Assembly: GCF_000425505.1 (NCBI RefSeq)
Contig: NZ_KE384393.1
Coordinates: 1 to 64,000 of the forward strand
Length of the DNA: 64,000 bases
Reading direction: 5' to 3'
Source of the DNA: Flavobacterium frigidarium DSM 17623
GTDB lineage: Bacteria > Bacteroidota > Bacteroidia > Flavobacteriales > Flavobacteriaceae
Shown one piece after another: positions 45,905 through 53,678 of this stretch. Position 1 is the first letter of the stretch; every line of letters begins with the position of its first letter. The notes under the pieces are model-generated. The model did no database searches. It had not been told where the DNA came from and saw only the letters and a program-made list of their open reading frames with translations. A program made the translations under genes and the position numbers.

Positions 45905-47215
45905 CTACGAGCGTCTATTTTCTAAACTTGAACTTGATCTTCTTGAGTTATTATTTTTGCCACTCTCAGATCTTTGTGAAGTAGACCTTGATACATTGCC
46001 ACTAGATTTTTCAGTTCTATTCGAGCTTACTCTATTGTTTCTAGGTGTTGCTGCTTGATTGTTTTGTCTAGTTGTCGTTCTAATTCTGTTCTCAGCGGTG
46101 TTTGTTCTTTGTTGGGTTGCACGCGAATTAGGATTGCTAGTTCTTCTTTGTGCCGTGTTTTCTTGGTTTGAGCTACGTTGTGTGCTGTAATTTGGCTTTC
46201 TAGTATTCGTATTTCTTGAATTAGATGCTGTTCTTACATTGGCGCTTTCAGCTCTTCTATTTTGTTGCTCAGTACTTCGTGTGTCGTTGCTTCGTGAACT
46301 ATTGCTTCGTTGCTGTGGGTTTGATCTTCCTATTGTCGCACTTGATCTCGTTCTATAATTCCCGTTTTTATTGACTGTGCGATTGTTTTCGTAGCTAGAG
46401 GTTCTTGATGTTCTACTCGTGGCTCTATTATCTGCATAAGTTCTTGTTGGTCTTGAATTTACTCTGCTTGAATTTCTATTTTGGTCTAATTCATATCGAT
46501 TTATCACAGTCGTATTTCTACGTGAAAAAGCATAATTTGGATGCATTCTCTCATATCCATTAGCGCGTCTCGAATTATAAATAACTGCTGCATGACTGCT
46601 TCTTCTCGAATTCACATAGTTGTATCTATTGTTTATATTGATATTCACGCTAATATTATTTCGATAACGAAATACTGGAAATGGATTCCATGCTCTATAA
46701 TAATTTGGGTAATAGTTCCAACGATAGGTCGATACATATGGGCGATAATTCGAACTCCAAAAAGAAGCGTAAATTAAAGGTGTGCTGTAATAAGTTGGTT
46801 CGTAAATGTAATTTTGTCCATACATAAATTCGTTCCCTATAAATTGTACCTGCACGGTATTGTTACGGTCTTTTTCTAAGTCGATCGTCGCAACATCTTG
46901 ATATACATCACGATCAAGAACAGCTTGGATTACTACAACGTGCGTGTTGCGTTCAACAGATTCAATCACTCGTAAGTAATCAACTTCGTCGTCGTCGTTT
47001 AAATCTAAGTTTGAAATTTGAATATCGGGATCGTTCAATTTTCTTTCAAAGTCCTCAATGTCTCGAGATTCTCCAAAAATGGAAGCTACTGCACGCAAGT
47101 CAAGATTATCGCTTATTTCATAATTTGAAGGCTTTACCTGTGTGTTATATTGTGCTTGAGCATTCAGTCCCAGAACTGCTGTAGCAAGGCTTAAAAAAAG
47201 TATTTTAGTTTTCAT
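45905..47215 (-). CDS. Secreted protein with basic Arg/Asn/Ser-rich C-terminal half
   Basis: 436 residues. A signal peptide (MKTKILFLSLATAVLGLNAQAQ) is followed by an acidic globular part (about 25-130) rich in Asp and Glu. Then comes a Tyr/Trp/Pro-rich stretch (about 135-200, YEPTYYSTPLIYASFWSSNY). The ~230-residue tail is made almost only of Arg, Asn, Ser, Thr and Gln and should be disordered and strongly basic. I do not recognise a named function. The tail could bind polyanions such as extracellular DNA or acidic polysaccharide (inference). Confidence 0.8.
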   Translation of the reverse strand: MKTKILFLSLATAVLGLNAQAQYNTQVKPSNYEISDNLDLRAVASIFGESRDIEDFERKLNDPDIQISNLDLNDDDEVDYLRVIESVERNTHVVVIQAVLDRDVYQDVATIDLEKDRNNTVQVQFIGNEFMYGQNYIYEPTYYSTPLIYASFWSSNYRPYVSTYRWNYYPNYYRAWNPFPVFRYRNNISVNININNRYNYVNSRRSSHAAVIYNSRRANGYERMHPNYAFSRRNTTVINRYELDQNRNSSRVNSRPTRTYADNRATSRTSRTSSYENNRTVNKNGNYRTRSSATIGRSNPQQRSNSSRSNDTRSTEQQNRRAESANVRTASNSRNTNTRKPNYSTQRSSNQENTAQRRTSNPNSRATQQRTNTAENRIRTTTRQNNQAATPRNNRVSSNRTEKSSGNVSRSTSQRSESGKNNNSRRSSSSLENRRS

Positions 47216-47329
47216 AACAATAGAATTAGAGATTGTTATCTTTGAATATCCAATTACTGTGCCAATTAAAAAAGGTGTAGCAATGCACTACCTTAATTAG
47301 TTGTAAATTAGACCTAAAATATGAACCAC

Positions 47330-48385
47330 ATGAAGAAAATTTTATTTCCGTTTGTTTTGCTACTGCTAATTGTTAGCTGCAAATCGCAGTCAAACAGCAA
47401 TATTTTAGAAAACCCTAAAACATTTAGCTCGTTATCAATTGATACCCTTTTTAAGGACGAAATTAGTATAAGAGCGATTGCTATTGCTGGTAATAAAGTT
47501 TGGTATGCAGGTAGTAAATCTAAGTATGGTTATTATGACTTAGAAAAAAAACAAAATAACCTAAAAACGATTTCTAAAGAAAATCTAGAATTTAGAAGCT
47601 TAGCGCAAAACGACTCAAGTCTTTTTTTACTAAATGTTGGGAGCCCTGCGTTTCTTTATAAAATTGATAAACACAATTTGAGTAACAAAGTTGTTTATCA
47701 AGAAGATCTAGAAAAAGTTTTCTATGATAGTATGCAGTTTTGGAATGATAAGGAAGGTATTGCTATGGGCGATCCTATTGATACTTGCCTTTCGGTGATA
47801 ATTACTAGGGATGGAGGGGATTCTTGGAAAAAGATTTCTTGTGAAAATCTTCCAACAGTAGTCTCTGCTGAGGCAGCTTTTGCGGCAAGCAACACCAATA
47901 TTGTAGTTAAGGAAAACAACACTTGGATTGTAACCGGCGGAAAAGAGGCTAACGTGATTTTCTCAAGTGACAAAGGAAAGTCATGGAAAAAATACAGTAC
48001 ACCAATTATTCAAGGTGAAGCAATGACTGGTATTTTTACTGCAGATTTCTATGATACAAACCAAGGCTTTATAAGCGGTGGAAATTATGAAAAGTTAACT
48101 CAAAACTACGGTAACAAAGCGCACACTGTCGACGGCGGTAAAACATGGGATCTCATTGCTGAAAATGAAGGGTTTGGTTACGCATCTTGTGTACAGTACA
48201 TTCCTAATTCAGGCGGAAAAGGATTGGTTACGGTAGGAGCATCGGGTATTTACTATTCTAACGATGCCGGCAAAAAGTGGAAACAATTGTCGACTAATGC
48301 TAATCTATATACGATTCGCTTCATAGATGAAAACACAGCAATAGCAGCGGGTAAAAATTGCATGTTACAATTGCGTTTTTTGTGA
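47330..48385 (+). CDS. BNR/YCF48-like beta-propeller lipoprotein
   Basis: About 351 residues from ATG 47330; an ATG three codons upstream (47321) is also possible. A lipoprotein signal with lipobox IVSC puts it in the periplasm or outer membrane. Repeated ITRDGGDSWKK, SSDKGKSWKKY, TVDGGKTWDL and SNDAGKKWKQL motifs are the Asp-box (BNR) turns of a beta-propeller, as in YCF48/HCF136-like proteins. Such proteins are often annotated as oxidoreductases without proof. No catalytic residues of sialidases are evident. Confidence 0.82.
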   Translation: MKKILFPFVLLLLIVSCKSQSNSNILENPKTFSSLSIDTLFKDEISIRAIAIAGNKVWYAGSKSKYGYYDLEKKQNNLKTISKENLEFRSLAQNDSSLFLLNVGSPAFLYKIDKHNLSNKVVYQEDLEKVFYDSMQFWNDKEGIAMGDPIDTCLSVIITRDGGDSWKKISCENLPTVVSAEAAFAASNTNIVVKENNTWIVTGGKEANVIFSSDKGKSWKKYSTPIIQGEAMTGIFTADFYDTNQGFISGGNYEKLTQNYGNKAHTVDGGKTWDLIAENEGFGYASCVQYIPNSGGKGLVTVGASGIYYSNDAGKKWKQLSTNANLYTIRFIDENTAIAAGKNCMLQLRFL

Positions 48386-48411
48386 TGGTACTACCTTTCT
48401 TTCGAATAAAA

Positions 48412-49062
48412 TTATTTTTTGAAATAGTCATTAATTACACTTTTTCGACCTATGGTCTTAGTGATGATGTCTTTATCTAGATCCCAACCTCGTGCAGGAG
48501 AATATTCCCTTCCATACCAAATAATTTGTAGGTGAAGGTCATTCCATATTTCCTCTGGAAAAATACGTTTAGCATCTTTTTCAGTCTGGACTACGTTTTT
48601 ACCATTGGTCAAATTCCATCGGTACATTAAACGGTGAATGTGTGTATCAACTGGAAAAGCGGGTACTCCAAAAGCTTGTGACATTACCACTGATGCAGTT
48701 TTATGTCCTACAGCAGGTAATTCTTCTAAGTATTCAAAACTCTGCGGAACGATTCCGTTGTGTTTGTCGATTAAAATGTGTGATAAACCATGAATTCCTT
48801 TCGATTTCATAGGCGATAATCCACATGGCCTAATGATTTCTTTGATTTCCTCAACAGATATTTTAATCATATCATAGGGATTATCAGCCTTTGCAAAAAG
48901 TAGCGGTGTGATTTGATTAACGCGCACATCAGTACATTGTGCCGATAATAAAACGGCTATCAATAAAGTATAGGGATCCTTGTGATCAAGAGGCACAGGT
49001 ATGGTAGGGTATAAGTCTTTTAACGTATTTATAACGAATGTTACCCGTTCTTGCTTAGTCAT
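48412..49062 (-). CDS. nth: Endonuclease III (Nth) lacking the iron-sulfur cysteines
   Basis: 216 residues, a base-excision DNA glycosylase/AP lyase for oxidised pyrimidines. The helix-hairpin-helix with catalytic K121 (LPAVGHKTASVV) and the catalytic D139 (PVDTHIHRL) match K120 and D138 of the E. coli enzyme. The C-terminus (IIWYGREYSPARGWDLDKD) lacks the four cysteines that hold the [4Fe-4S] cluster in E. coli Nth, so this is a cluster-free form. Convergent with the lipoprotein gene (26-bp gap). Confidence 0.93.
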   Translation of the reverse strand: MTKQERVTFVINTLKDLYPTIPVPLDHKDPYTLLIAVLLSAQCTDVRVNQITPLLFAKADNPYDMIKISVEEIKEIIRPCGLSPMKSKGIHGLSHILIDKHNGIVPQSFEYLEELPAVGHKTASVVMSQAFGVPAFPVDTHIHRLMYRWNLTNGKNVVQTEKDAKRIFPEEIWNDLHLQIIWYGREYSPARGWDLDKDIITKTIGRKSVINDYFKK

Positions 49063-49108
49063 TTTTGTAAATTTATATCTTGTAAAATTACTATAATTTT
49101 TATGATGT

Positions 49109-49250
49109 GCCTAATCCAGCTGTACGCTACAAGTCCTCCTTTATAAAACATTTTTTCAACGATGGTAAAGGAGCTTCTTTTAGTCGCTCTTAACCATCAA
49201 GAAAAAGATGGTTTTATTAAATTCGGCGCTTTACACTGCCATCTGGGGCA
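49109..49250. repeat. Structured intergenic element upstream of bcp
   Basis: About 140 bp with nested inverted repeats: CTCCTTT (49136-49142) with AAAGGAG (49167-49173), CCATC (49194-49198) with GATGG (49207-49211), and an alternative GATGGT/ACCATC pairing (49161-49166 with 49093+100 to 49198). The ends (CCAGCTGTACGCTACAAG and CACTGCCATCTGGGGC) resemble the tips of interspersed repeats I recall from Flavobacterium genomes. Only one copy is in this window. Confidence 0.4.
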
Positions 49251-49306
49251 TTAAAAATCGTAATTTAGCCATTAACAATTAGAACTAAAATTTAAACCAT
49301 AATAGT

Positions 49307-49759
49307 ATGACAACATTAAAAAAAGGAGATAAAGCACCTGCTTTTTCAGGAGTAGATCAAGACGGTAAGGCACACAAATTAAGTGATTATGTGGGAAAAA
49401 AATTAGTAGTATTTTTTTATCCAAAAGCAAGTACACCGGGATGTACTGCTGAAGCTTGTGACTTGAGAGATAACTTTGAGCGTTTTGAAGCTAATAATTA
49501 TGCATTGCTAGGAGTTAGCGCTGATCCGGCTGCGAGACAAGCTAAGTTTAAAGAAAAATATAATTTTCCTTTCCCTTTATTAGCCGATGAGGATAAATCA
49601 GTTATCGAAGCCTTTGGTGTTTGGGGGCCGAAAAAATTCATGGGTAAAGAGTACGACGGTATTCATAGAACCACTTTTGTAATCGACGAAAACGGAATCA
49701 TTGATGAAGTAATCGAAAAAGTAAAAACAAAAGAACATGCAGCACAAATTTTAAAATAA
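49307..49759 (+). CDS. bcp: Thioredoxin-dependent thiol peroxidase (Bcp/PrxQ)
   Basis: 150 residues. Peroxidatic C46 and resolving C51 lie in KASTPGCTAEACDLRD, the five-residue spacing of atypical 2-Cys PrxQ enzymes. It reduces hydrogen peroxide and organic hydroperoxides, using thioredoxin as electron donor, in the cytoplasm. Single gene, preceded by a structured intergenic element and followed by a strong terminator. Confidence 0.97.
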   Translation: MTTLKKGDKAPAFSGVDQDGKAHKLSDYVGKKLVVFFYPKASTPGCTAEACDLRDNFERFEANNYALLGVSADPAARQAKFKEKYNFPFPLLADEDKSVIEAFGVWGPKKFMGKEYDGIHRTTFVIDENGIIDEVIEKVKTKEHAAQILK

Positions 49760-49765
49760 GCTGAT

Positions 49766-49811
49766 AAAACAAAAACGCCAAGAAAAATAATTTCCTTGGC
49801 GTTTTTGTTTT
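49766..49811. terminator. Bidirectional terminator between convergent genes
   Basis: A 17-bp stem (AAAACAAAAACGCCAAG with its complement) around a 12-base loop, between bcp and the gene on its right. Confidence 0.9.
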
Positions 49812-49829
49812 ATTTTAAATCACTATATT

Positions 49830-51290
49830 TTAATTGATTTCTTTTAATGCTTTATTAGGATCGTACCCAAAAAGATAGTGCTCCTTGATGATTTCGGCAA
49901 TTCCAGAAGGTAACATTGCTTCCCATCCTGGTTTTCCATCGCTAATCATTTTTAATACTTCACGTGAGAACACTTCTAATGTTTCAGGATCATAATCATC
50001 AATATCAATTACTTTTCCGTTGAATTTAAAGAACTTGTACAATTCTTTCATTCTAGGGTGCACTTTAAGATTGTCTGAATTAATGATTTCTCCATTTTCA
50101 TCAAGCATTGGATACAAGAAAACTTTCATATCGCGGTAGAATAATTTACCAAAAGCTTCTAGAATTCCTCCGCTCAGATGGCGGTAATATTTCTCGTCAA
50201 AGATGTCAACTAAATTATTTACGCCCATGGCTAGTCCCATTCGAGCCTTAGTATAATTAGCAAAATATTCTACGACTTTATAATATTCTTGGAAATTGGA
50301 GATCATTACAGTTTGCCCTAGCGAGCATAATAATTCTGCTCTATCCATAAAATCACGCTCGTCAATTTCACCATCTGACCTCAAGTTAGAAAGTGTAATC
50401 TCAAAAACCACAAGTGTATTTTCTTTTTCAACCTTATTTTCTTCTATAAACATTTGTAATGATTTCTCATACATGTCCATATTTACCTTAGTTACAGGAC
50501 GGAAACTTCCGCGAAGAGCTAAGATGTTTTTCTTGTATAGTATAGCTGCGGGTAGAATGTTTTTTCCGTTTGGATCAAACATTACAGCATCTGTCATTCC
50601 GTTTTTAACCAGCTGTAAACTCATTAATCTATTGTCTACATCAGCAAAACGAGGTCCTGAAAAGTTGATAGTATCAATCTCTAATTGATCTTTATCTAGA
50701 TGGTCGTATAAGTAACGCAACAAACGTTTAGGGTCATTGTATTTATAGAAAGCACCGTAGATAAGATTGACTCCTAGAATTCCTAATGTTTCCTGTTGTA
50801 ATCTTGCATCAGTTTCTTTAAATCGAATGTGCAGAATAATCTCGTTATAATCCTCGTCAGGTTCAATTTGGTAACGTATTCCTACCCAACCGTGACCTTT
50901 AAATTGTTTGGCAAAATCGATGGTAGCGACAGTATTAGCATAACTAAAAAACATTTTATTAGGATGTTTTTCCCTACTTAAACGCTTTTCGACTAGTTCA
51001 CCTTCCATTGTGATCATTCTCTTAAGTCGGCTTTCTGTTACATAACGCCCGTCTTCTTCAATACCATAAATGGCATCACTAAAGTCTTTGTCGTAAGCAG
51101 ACATTGCTTTTGCAATGGTTCCAGAAGATCCACCTGATCTAAAAAAATGTCTCACAGTTTCTTGTCCTGCACCTATCTCAGCAAAAGTACCGTATATATT
51201 TTCGTTCAAATTTATACGTAAGGCTTTATCTTTTATTGAAGGAATTTGTGCGATGACTTTGTCACCTTTTAATTTTATTCTAGTATCCAT
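49830..51290 (-). CDS. Conserved protein of unknown function, ~486 residues
   Basis: 486 residues, soluble, no signal peptide. I recognise the sequence type (opening IKLKGDKVIAQIPSIKDKAL, then EIGAGQETVRHFFRSGGSSG and YANTVATIDFAKQFKGHGW) as a well-conserved family in Bacteroidota. It carries inconsistent database names, including a nicotinate-nucleotide adenylyltransferase label and a TonB-receptor label. I see no HxGH nucleotidyltransferase motif and no beta-barrel, so neither name is supported. Conservation of the Gly-rich and SREKHPNK stretches suggests an enzyme. It stands alone, convergent with bcp. Confidence 0.75.
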   Translation of the reverse strand: MDTRIKLKGDKVIAQIPSIKDKALRINLNENIYGTFAEIGAGQETVRHFFRSGGSSGTIAKAMSAYDKDFSDAIYGIEEDGRYVTESRLKRMITMEGELVEKRLSREKHPNKMFFSYANTVATIDFAKQFKGHGWVGIRYQIEPDEDYNEIILHIRFKETDARLQQETLGILGVNLIYGAFYKYNDPKRLLRYLYDHLDKDQLEIDTINFSGPRFADVDNRLMSLQLVKNGMTDAVMFDPNGKNILPAAILYKKNILALRGSFRPVTKVNMDMYEKSLQMFIEENKVEKENTLVVFEITLSNLRSDGEIDERDFMDRAELLCSLGQTVMISNFQEYYKVVEYFANYTKARMGLAMGVNNLVDIFDEKYYRHLSGGILEAFGKLFYRDMKVFLYPMLDENGEIINSDNLKVHPRMKELYKFFKFNGKVIDIDDYDPETLEVFSREVLKMISDGKPGWEAMLPSGIAEIIKEHYLFGYDPNKALKEIN

Positions 51291-51385
51291 TTCGTTTTAA
51301 ATATGGCTAATATGATACAAAGTTAACTAAATAGGTTTCTAATGAAAGAGAATTAATCCTATTTTTGTAAAAAAATAATAGCGCA

Positions 51386-52150
51386 TTGAAAGTATATTTT
51401 CTAGGTACGGGCACATCACAAGGAATTCCTGTCATTGGGAGCACTCATCCGGTATGCCAAAGTACTGATTTTAAAGACAAAAGACTACGAGTTTCGATAT
51501 GGATTAGCTGGGATGACTACTCTTACGTTATCGATTGCGGACCCGATTTTAGGCAACAAATGCTAATTTCTAATTGTAAAAAAGTTGACGGAATTTTATT
51601 TACTCATGAACATGCAGATCATACTGCTGGTTTAGACGATATTCGACCTTTTAATTTTAAAATGGGAGCGATGCCAATCTATGCTCATGAAAGAGTAATT
51701 AATAATTTAAAATACCGTTTTAATTACATTTTTGAAACAGAAAATAGGTACCCAGGGGCTCCATCTGTGCTAGTCAATAAGGTGCTTGATAATACTCCTT
51801 TACAGTTAGGTAATATGAAGGTACAGCCTATAAGCGTCATGCATGGTGACTTGCAGGTTTATGGCTACCGTTTTGATAAATTTGCTTATTTAACAGATGT
51901 TAAAACAATTGTTCAAGAAGAAATAGAGAAATTAAAGGATTTAGACGTGCTAGTAGTTAACGCGTTAAGAGAAGAGCCACACCATTCTCATTTTAATCTT
52001 GACGAAGCACTACAGTTTATCGAACTGGTTAAACCTAAGAAAGCTTACTTAACTCATGTAAGTCATATGCTAGGTTTTCATGAAGAAATCCAAAAAAGAT
52101 TGCCGAAAAATGTATTTTTGGCCTACGATAATTTAGAAATCACAATATAA
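51386..52150 (+). CDS. Metallo-beta-lactamase-fold hydrolase (PhnP-like)
   Basis: 254 residues from TTG 51386; there is no upstream in-frame ATG and the family N-terminus (KVYFLGTGTSQGIP) begins there. The metal motif THEHADHTAGLDD, a downstream SVMHGD and a final THVSH build the two-metal site. Such proteins cleave cyclic phosphates or phosphodiesters; the exact substrate is not known. Followed 9 bp later by a small membrane protein gene on the same strand, probably co-transcribed. Confidence 0.9.
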   Translation: MKVYFLGTGTSQGIPVIGSTHPVCQSTDFKDKRLRVSIWISWDDYSYVIDCGPDFRQQMLISNCKKVDGILFTHEHADHTAGLDDIRPFNFKMGAMPIYAHERVINNLKYRFNYIFETENRYPGAPSVLVNKVLDNTPLQLGNMKVQPISVMHGDLQVYGYRFDKFAYLTDVKTIVQEEIEKLKDLDVLVVNALREEPHHSHFNLDEALQFIELVKPKKAYLTHVSHMLGFHEEIQKRLPKNVFLAYDNLEITI

Positions 52151-52159
52151 TATAATGCC

Positions 52160-52660
52160 ATGAAAAGATCATTTTTGCTGTATGCGTTTATACTTTTAAT
52201 ATTAATGAATATTTTTACCTATGCTTTTTACAGTCAAGAGGTTGCTTTCGAAAAAAACAGGTATACTAAAGTCACAACGAAATTAAAAGACAGCCTGAAA
52301 TCAATGAATAGTAAACTAGCTGATGCAAAATATTTCTCGTTAGAAAAGAATGAAAATGCACAAAATTATTTTGAATCTGAAGATGGTTCTACAGTAATAG
52401 CACATCAAAAATTAATTCCATTTGTAACCGAGCGCTTGTTAGATTACAATTCAAATCCTAATGGGAATCCTTACACTGGGCAAGATAAAATAGGAGAGAA
52501 TAAATTTATTATTAATAAAGTACGTTTGCTCAACCACCGATGGATTATTGCTGACTATAGTGACGGTACTATTTGGGGCGAAGCTCTATTGAAATATTTC
52601 ATCAACGATGACCAAACCATTTCATTTGAAGTAAATCAATCCCTACTATATTCTAAATAA
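52160..52660 (+). CDS. Small membrane-anchored protein of unknown function
   Basis: 166 residues. One N-terminal membrane anchor (SFLLYAFILLILMNIFTYAF) is followed by a short coiled coil (FEKNRYTKVTTKLKDSLKSM) and a C-terminal region of beta character rich in Tyr, Asn and Asp (NSNPNGNPYTGQDK, ADYSDGTIWGEALLKYF). I do not recognise the family with confidence. The layout suggests a periplasmic domain. Encoded directly after the MBL hydrolase and before a convergent terminator. Confidence 0.75.
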   Translation: MKRSFLLYAFILLILMNIFTYAFYSQEVAFEKNRYTKVTTKLKDSLKSMNSKLADAKYFSLEKNENAQNYFESEDGSTVIAHQKLIPFVTERLLDYNSNPNGNPYTGQDKIGENKFIINKVRLLNHRWIIADYSDGTIWGEALLKYFINDDQTISFEVNQSLLYSK

Positions 52661-52693
52661 AAAAAAGAGGTTCTCAATGAGAACCTCTTTTTT
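52661..52693. terminator. Bidirectional terminator
   Basis: A perfect 16-bp stem AAAAAAGAGGTTCTCA with its complement, essentially without loop, between two convergent genes. T-runs are on both strands. Confidence 0.9.
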
Positions 52694-52696
52694 TCA

Positions 52697-53341
52697 TTAT
52701 GACAAAAGCCAGTTTTTAAAGTCGTAAAAATTTTGTGGTGATACACCATGACCTACTGGATATTCTTTGTAAGTAGCGTCAATATTTAGCTGTTTTAAAA
52801 ACGGCGTTGATTTGCGAGCCCAATCAATTGGAATGACCTGATCAACTGTTCCATGTGAATGGAAAATTTTTAATTTTGAGAAGTCATTGTTTTTATAGTT
52901 CTCACTGAAAATTTCATCATTGATATAGCCGCTCAAAGCGATGACTTTACTAATTCTTTCTGGATGTGATAATGCAATGGCATAACTTAATATTGCTCCT
53001 TGGCTAAAGCCAGCAAGAACAACATTATCTTTATCGATAGGATAATTTGCAATTAACTCATCTATAAAATTTAAAATAGCATCGCGTGATGTTTTAGCTT
53101 GCTCGTTATCCGAAAATTTATTTTGATCAGCATCAAAATTGATAGCATACCATGCGTAACTATTGTACTGCATGTCGTAAGGTGCTCTCGCTGAAATGAT
53201 GTAATAATTTTCGGGAAGCTCAGTAGCAAATGAAAATAAATCTGCTTCGTTGCTACCATATCCATGCAGTAATACAATCACTGGATTTTTTTCTAATGTA
53301 ACTTTTGGTTCTCTAATGAGATATTCTAATGATAATTTCAT
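52697..53341 (-). CDS. Alpha/beta-hydrolase esterase (phospholipase/carboxylesterase family)
   Basis: 214 residues with catalytic triad S113 (LAGFSQGAIL), D167 (HGTVDQVIP) and H198 (PVGHGVS), plus the oxyanion HGYGS motif near the start. It resembles small cytoplasmic carboxylesterases of the YpfH/acyl-protein thioesterase type, acting on short acyl esters or thioesters. Last gene of a four-gene minus-strand run; a 9-bp gap separates it from the DUF4870-like gene. Confidence 0.92.
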   Translation of the reverse strand: MKLSLEYLIREPKVTLEKNPVIVLLHGYGSNEADLFSFATELPENYYIISARAPYDMQYNSYAWYAINFDADQNKFSDNEQAKTSRDAILNFIDELIANYPIDKDNVVLAGFSQGAILSYAIALSHPERISKVIALSGYINDEIFSENYKNNDFSKLKIFHSHGTVDQVIPIDWARKSTPFLKQLNIDATYKEYPVGHGVSPQNFYDFKNWLLS

Positions 53342-53350
53342 GTTGTAATT

Positions 53351-53674
53351 TTAAGAGATACTTTTAAACCATTTTTGATATAATTCACCTAATAAAGGAA
53401 CTGGTTTTGTTTCTCCTTTAACGGCTGTTAGCATGCCATAAGACCACAACACAAATACAAAGATCCACATGGGTATCGAAATCATTAAGCTGTCAAAATT
53501 GTTTACTATTAATCCTAACGATATAAATGTAAGAAACAACCCTAAGGCTTGACGTATGTGAAAAGAGGCAAAGGCATTTTTATCTTCTGCATTCATAGAC
53601 ATGGCGATAAAAACGCCAATTCCTAGAATGTAACTTGTTATTGCAGCAGTTTTCCCGCTTTCAATTGTATTCAT
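53351..53674 (-). CDS. DUF4870/Tic20-like small membrane protein
   Basis: 107 residues with three or four membrane segments. The FASFHIRQALGLFLTF motif after the first helix is typical of this family, where charged residues before a helix pair are conserved. The function is unknown. It is 4 bp from the dihydroorotase-like gene upstream and 9 bp from the esterase gene downstream, so co-transcribed. Confidence 0.82.
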   Translation of the reverse strand: MNTIESGKTAAITSYILGIGVFIAMSMNAEDKNAFASFHIRQALGLFLTFISLGLIVNNFDSLMISIPMWIFVFVLWSYGMLTAVKGETKPVPLLGELYQKWFKSIS

Positions 53675-53678
53675 ATAT

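Noticed and set aside
50296-50688. 130-codon plus-strand frame
   Set aside because: Antisense to a conserved protein; composition is that of a reverse-complement shadow.
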